NCBI GenBank assembly: GCA_031288675.1
Contig: JAITQY010000086.1
Coordinates: forward strand, 1-23,235
Source: Oscillospiraceae bacterium
Lineage (GTDB): Bacteria; Bacillota; Clostridia; Oscillospirales; Oscillospiraceae
Length of the DNA: 23,235 nt
Reading direction: 5' to 3'
In this document: positions 21,729-23,235 of the stretch, piece by piece
How positions within the stretch are numbered: position 1 is the stretch's first letter
Layout of the letters: each line of letters starts with the position of its first letter
Notes under the pieces: generated by a model
Told to the model about the DNA's origin: nothing
Seen by the model: only the letters and a program-made list of their open reading frames with translations
Databases searched by the model: none
Translations under genes and position numbers: made by a program

Positions 21729-21760
21729 AACTGCTTGCAGCGCAGACAAGCATTATATAT

Positions 21761-21836
21761 GATTCAGTAGCTCAGGCGGTAGAGCACCTGCCTTTTAAGC
21801 AGGGTGTCCGGGGTTCGAGTCCCCGCTGAGTCACCA
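21761..21836 (+). tRNA. tRNA-Lys (anticodon TTT)
   Basis: 76 nt with CCA encoded. Acceptor GATTCAG pairs with CTGAGTC; the anticodon stem CCTGC/GCAGG encloses CTTTTAA, giving anticodon TTT. Confidence 0.96.
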
Positions 21837-21846
21837 GCAACAAGCG

Positions 21847-21890
21847 CTAATAGGGTCAGATACGAATCGTATCTGACCCTATTAGTTTAT
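21847..21890 (+). terminator. Perfect long palindrome ending the tRNA cluster
   Basis: CTAATAGGGTCAGATACGA (21847-21865), one central A, then its exact reverse complement (21867-21885), followed by TTTAT. It sits 10 bases after tRNA-Lys and is probably the intrinsic terminator, although the T-run is short for such a strong stem. The facing gene ends at 21943, so it could serve both strands. Confidence 0.7.
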
Positions 21891-21942
21891 CTTGAAGTTT
21901 CCGCAATGCGTAGCCCGTATTAACCGCAGTCTAATTTGATTT

Positions 21943-23235
21943 TTATTGCCCTTTAATCAGCGCGCTCACACGGGTTATCGCTTGCTGTGCATTATCAGGC
22001 GAATACTCATCTGCCTGTATCATACCGTCGAACGATGGGTTCGGCGCGGCGGATTTTTGATAGTACTCAAGCGCTTTCTCGAAGTTTCGTTCCACGCTGA
22101 ATCCGTTTTCATAGAGGTTTCCCATTCGATAGTATCCGGACGGGATTTGATAGTCGCACGCAAGCTGATACCAACGTATCGCCTCTGTATAGTCCTGCTC
22201 CACTCCTAAGCCGTCACGGTAAAGGTCGCCGAGATTCACCCTCGCAAACGGATTGCCCTGTCCGAACGGATTTGGAACAGTCTCAGCTTTAAGGAGTAAC
22301 CTCATCGCTTCGGCATAGTCAACGTCAACTCCCGCGCCAGTTATGTAGCGCGAAGCGAGATTGTTCAGCGCCGCTGTGTGACCGCCTTCCGCAGCGGTAC
22401 GTTCCCACTTCAAGGCTTCTTTATCGTCTTGTTTTACGGCAAATCCCTGACTGTAAAGCTGGCTCAGCGTATATGCCGCATCTATATTGCCCTTGTCTGC
22501 CGCCTCACGGGCTGTTTGCGGATCAGTAAAAAATGTTCCTTGTGGCGAGGTATCCTTATCCGCATATCGGTTAAGTTTTGTAACCGCCGCCTTATAGCGG
22601 TCTGTATTTCCTATCAGAGAGACTAACTCTTTGAACGCATCGTTTGTCAGCGAAACATTCAGCAGGTTCCAGCTTGCGTTGTGTTCTGAAGTCTTAAAAG
22701 TGGTAAGCATTACGTCCTTGAATTTTTTAATAAGCGGCGAGGTGTGTACAGTGACAAATGTTCCCTGTTCAAACAATTGCGGACGAGTATCAAAAGCTAT
22801 TGCGTATTCAACACCCTTTTCAAGAAGTTCCAGCGCCGCGTTTGCGTTGCCTTCGTTAGCCGCAAGCCGAGCCATAGACAAATACGCTGCGGACAGTTTG
22901 CTTGCGGCATTGCCGTAATCGCCGTCCTCATATATGAATTTAATCAGCTCCGCCGCCTTTTCGATTATGTGCATCCGTTCTTCATATGCATGCTGTAAGC
23001 CGTATTCCCTATTGCCTATGTCGGCAAGGCGCATAATTGCTATATAAAGCATATCGGTAAGTTTTTTGATATTACTGTAACATACTATTTCGTGTTCCTC
23101 TGAAGTTAAGAATTCGGGTACGATACATTCTTGCGATAACTCGACCGGTAAAAGTTTTGCGTACAATTCTTTTGCCTTGCCGGTTTCACCGAGATAGTCA
23201 TAAATAGCGAGCAGTGAAACCTTAGCTCCGCCGCT
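21943..23235 (-). CDS. TPR / Sel1-repeat protein, likely XRE-family regulator type, 5' end beyond window
   Basis: The frame stays open to base 23235, so the N-terminus lies outside; 430 residues are visible. The first part (SGGAKVSLLAIYDYLGETGK, then HAYEERMHIIEKAAELIKFI, YEDGDYGNAASKLSAAYLSM, LLEKGVEYAIAFDTRP) matches the C-terminal region of helix-turn-helix TPR proteins common in Oscillospirales. An XRE DNA-binding domain is therefore expected upstream, but not seen. The second part has Sel1-like repeats (ALKWERTAAEGGHTAALNNL, VNLGDLYRDGLGVEQDYTEA, GYYRMGNLYENGFSVERNFE). Such repeats mediate protein contacts. No signal peptide can be judged. It ends ISALIKGQ-like (VSALIKGQ) before TAA, facing the tRNA cluster terminator. 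Confidence 0.8.
   Translation of the reverse strand, partial: SGGAKVSLLAIYDYLGETGKAKELYAKLLPVELSQECIVPEFLTSEEHEIVCYSNIKKLTDMLYIAIMRLADIGNREYGLQHAYEERMHIIEKAAELIKFIYEDGDYGNAASKLSAAYLSMARLAANEGNANAALELLEKGVEYAIAFDTRPQLFEQGTFVTVHTSPLIKKFKDVMLTTFKTSEHNASWNLLNVSLTNDAFKELVSLIGNTDRYKAAVTKLNRYADKDTSPQGTFFTDPQTAREAADKGNIDAAYTLSQLYSQGFAVKQDDKEALKWERTAAEGGHTAALNNLASRYITGAGVDVDYAEAMRLLLKAETVPNPFGQGNPFARVNLGDLYRDGLGVEQDYTEAIRWYQLACDYQIPSGYYRMGNLYENGFSVERNFEKALEYYQKSAAPNPSFDGMIQADEYSPDNAQQAITRVSALIKGQ

Overview
The window looks like chromosomal DNA of a low-to-mid GC Firmicute, most likely an uncultured member of Clostridia/Oscillospirales. This rests on protein character and gene order: yceD-rpmF, UPF0237-UPF0210, miaA-hfq followed by a HlyD-like membrane protein, a MinD-like ATPase next to an MgsA-like protein, an HTH-family-like TPR/Sel1 protein, strong TTGACA-N17-TATAAT promoters and CCA-encoded tRNAs. 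No phage, transposase or CRISPR array is visible. The taxonomic call is inference.

Layout. 1-1627 (minus): purD (3' end beyond the edge), rpmF and yceD, driven by a perfect consensus promoter. 1853-7122 (plus): a YfbR-type HD nucleotidase, the UPF0237 ACT protein and UPF0210/DUF711 pair, a four-helix-bundle (S23/IVS family) gene enclosed by 31-bp inverted repeats, then miaA, hfq and a HlyD-like single-pass protein. 7123-7815: a gene-free stretch with a strong promoter followed by about 500 bp of heptanucleotide repeats, leading into a 1034-aa family 2 glycoside hydrolase. 10833-16784 (minus): coaE (overlapping the hydrolase tail-to-tail by 88 bp), a hypothetical protein, aspS, hisS, an MgsA-like protein and a MinD-like ATPase. 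16921-17844 (minus): a collagen-stalk plus YVTN-propeller protein. 18000-20019 (plus): tRNA-Pro, rpmE, hflX (apparently without a canonical start codon) and a short IMPACT/YigZ protein. 20035-20943 (minus): a DUF1848 protein. 21219-21890 (plus): five tRNAs (Gly, His, Arg, Gln, Lys) and a palindromic terminator. 21943-23235 (minus): the C-terminal part of a TPR/Sel1 protein.

Most genes are housekeeping: translation (L32, L31, AspRS, HisRS, tRNAs, MiaA, HflX), RNA chaperoning (Hfq), purine and CoA synthesis. The unusual signal is between the genes. Many intergenic spaces are built from 7-bp units (TTAnnnn, or CTAnnnn on the other strand). These run straight into Shine-Dalgarno sequences, form the inverted repeats around the four-helix-bundle gene, and fill the long leader of the glycoside hydrolase. 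A second signal is a 22-bp element repeated exactly, at the same 16-bp distance from the -35 box, upstream of two unrelated genes.
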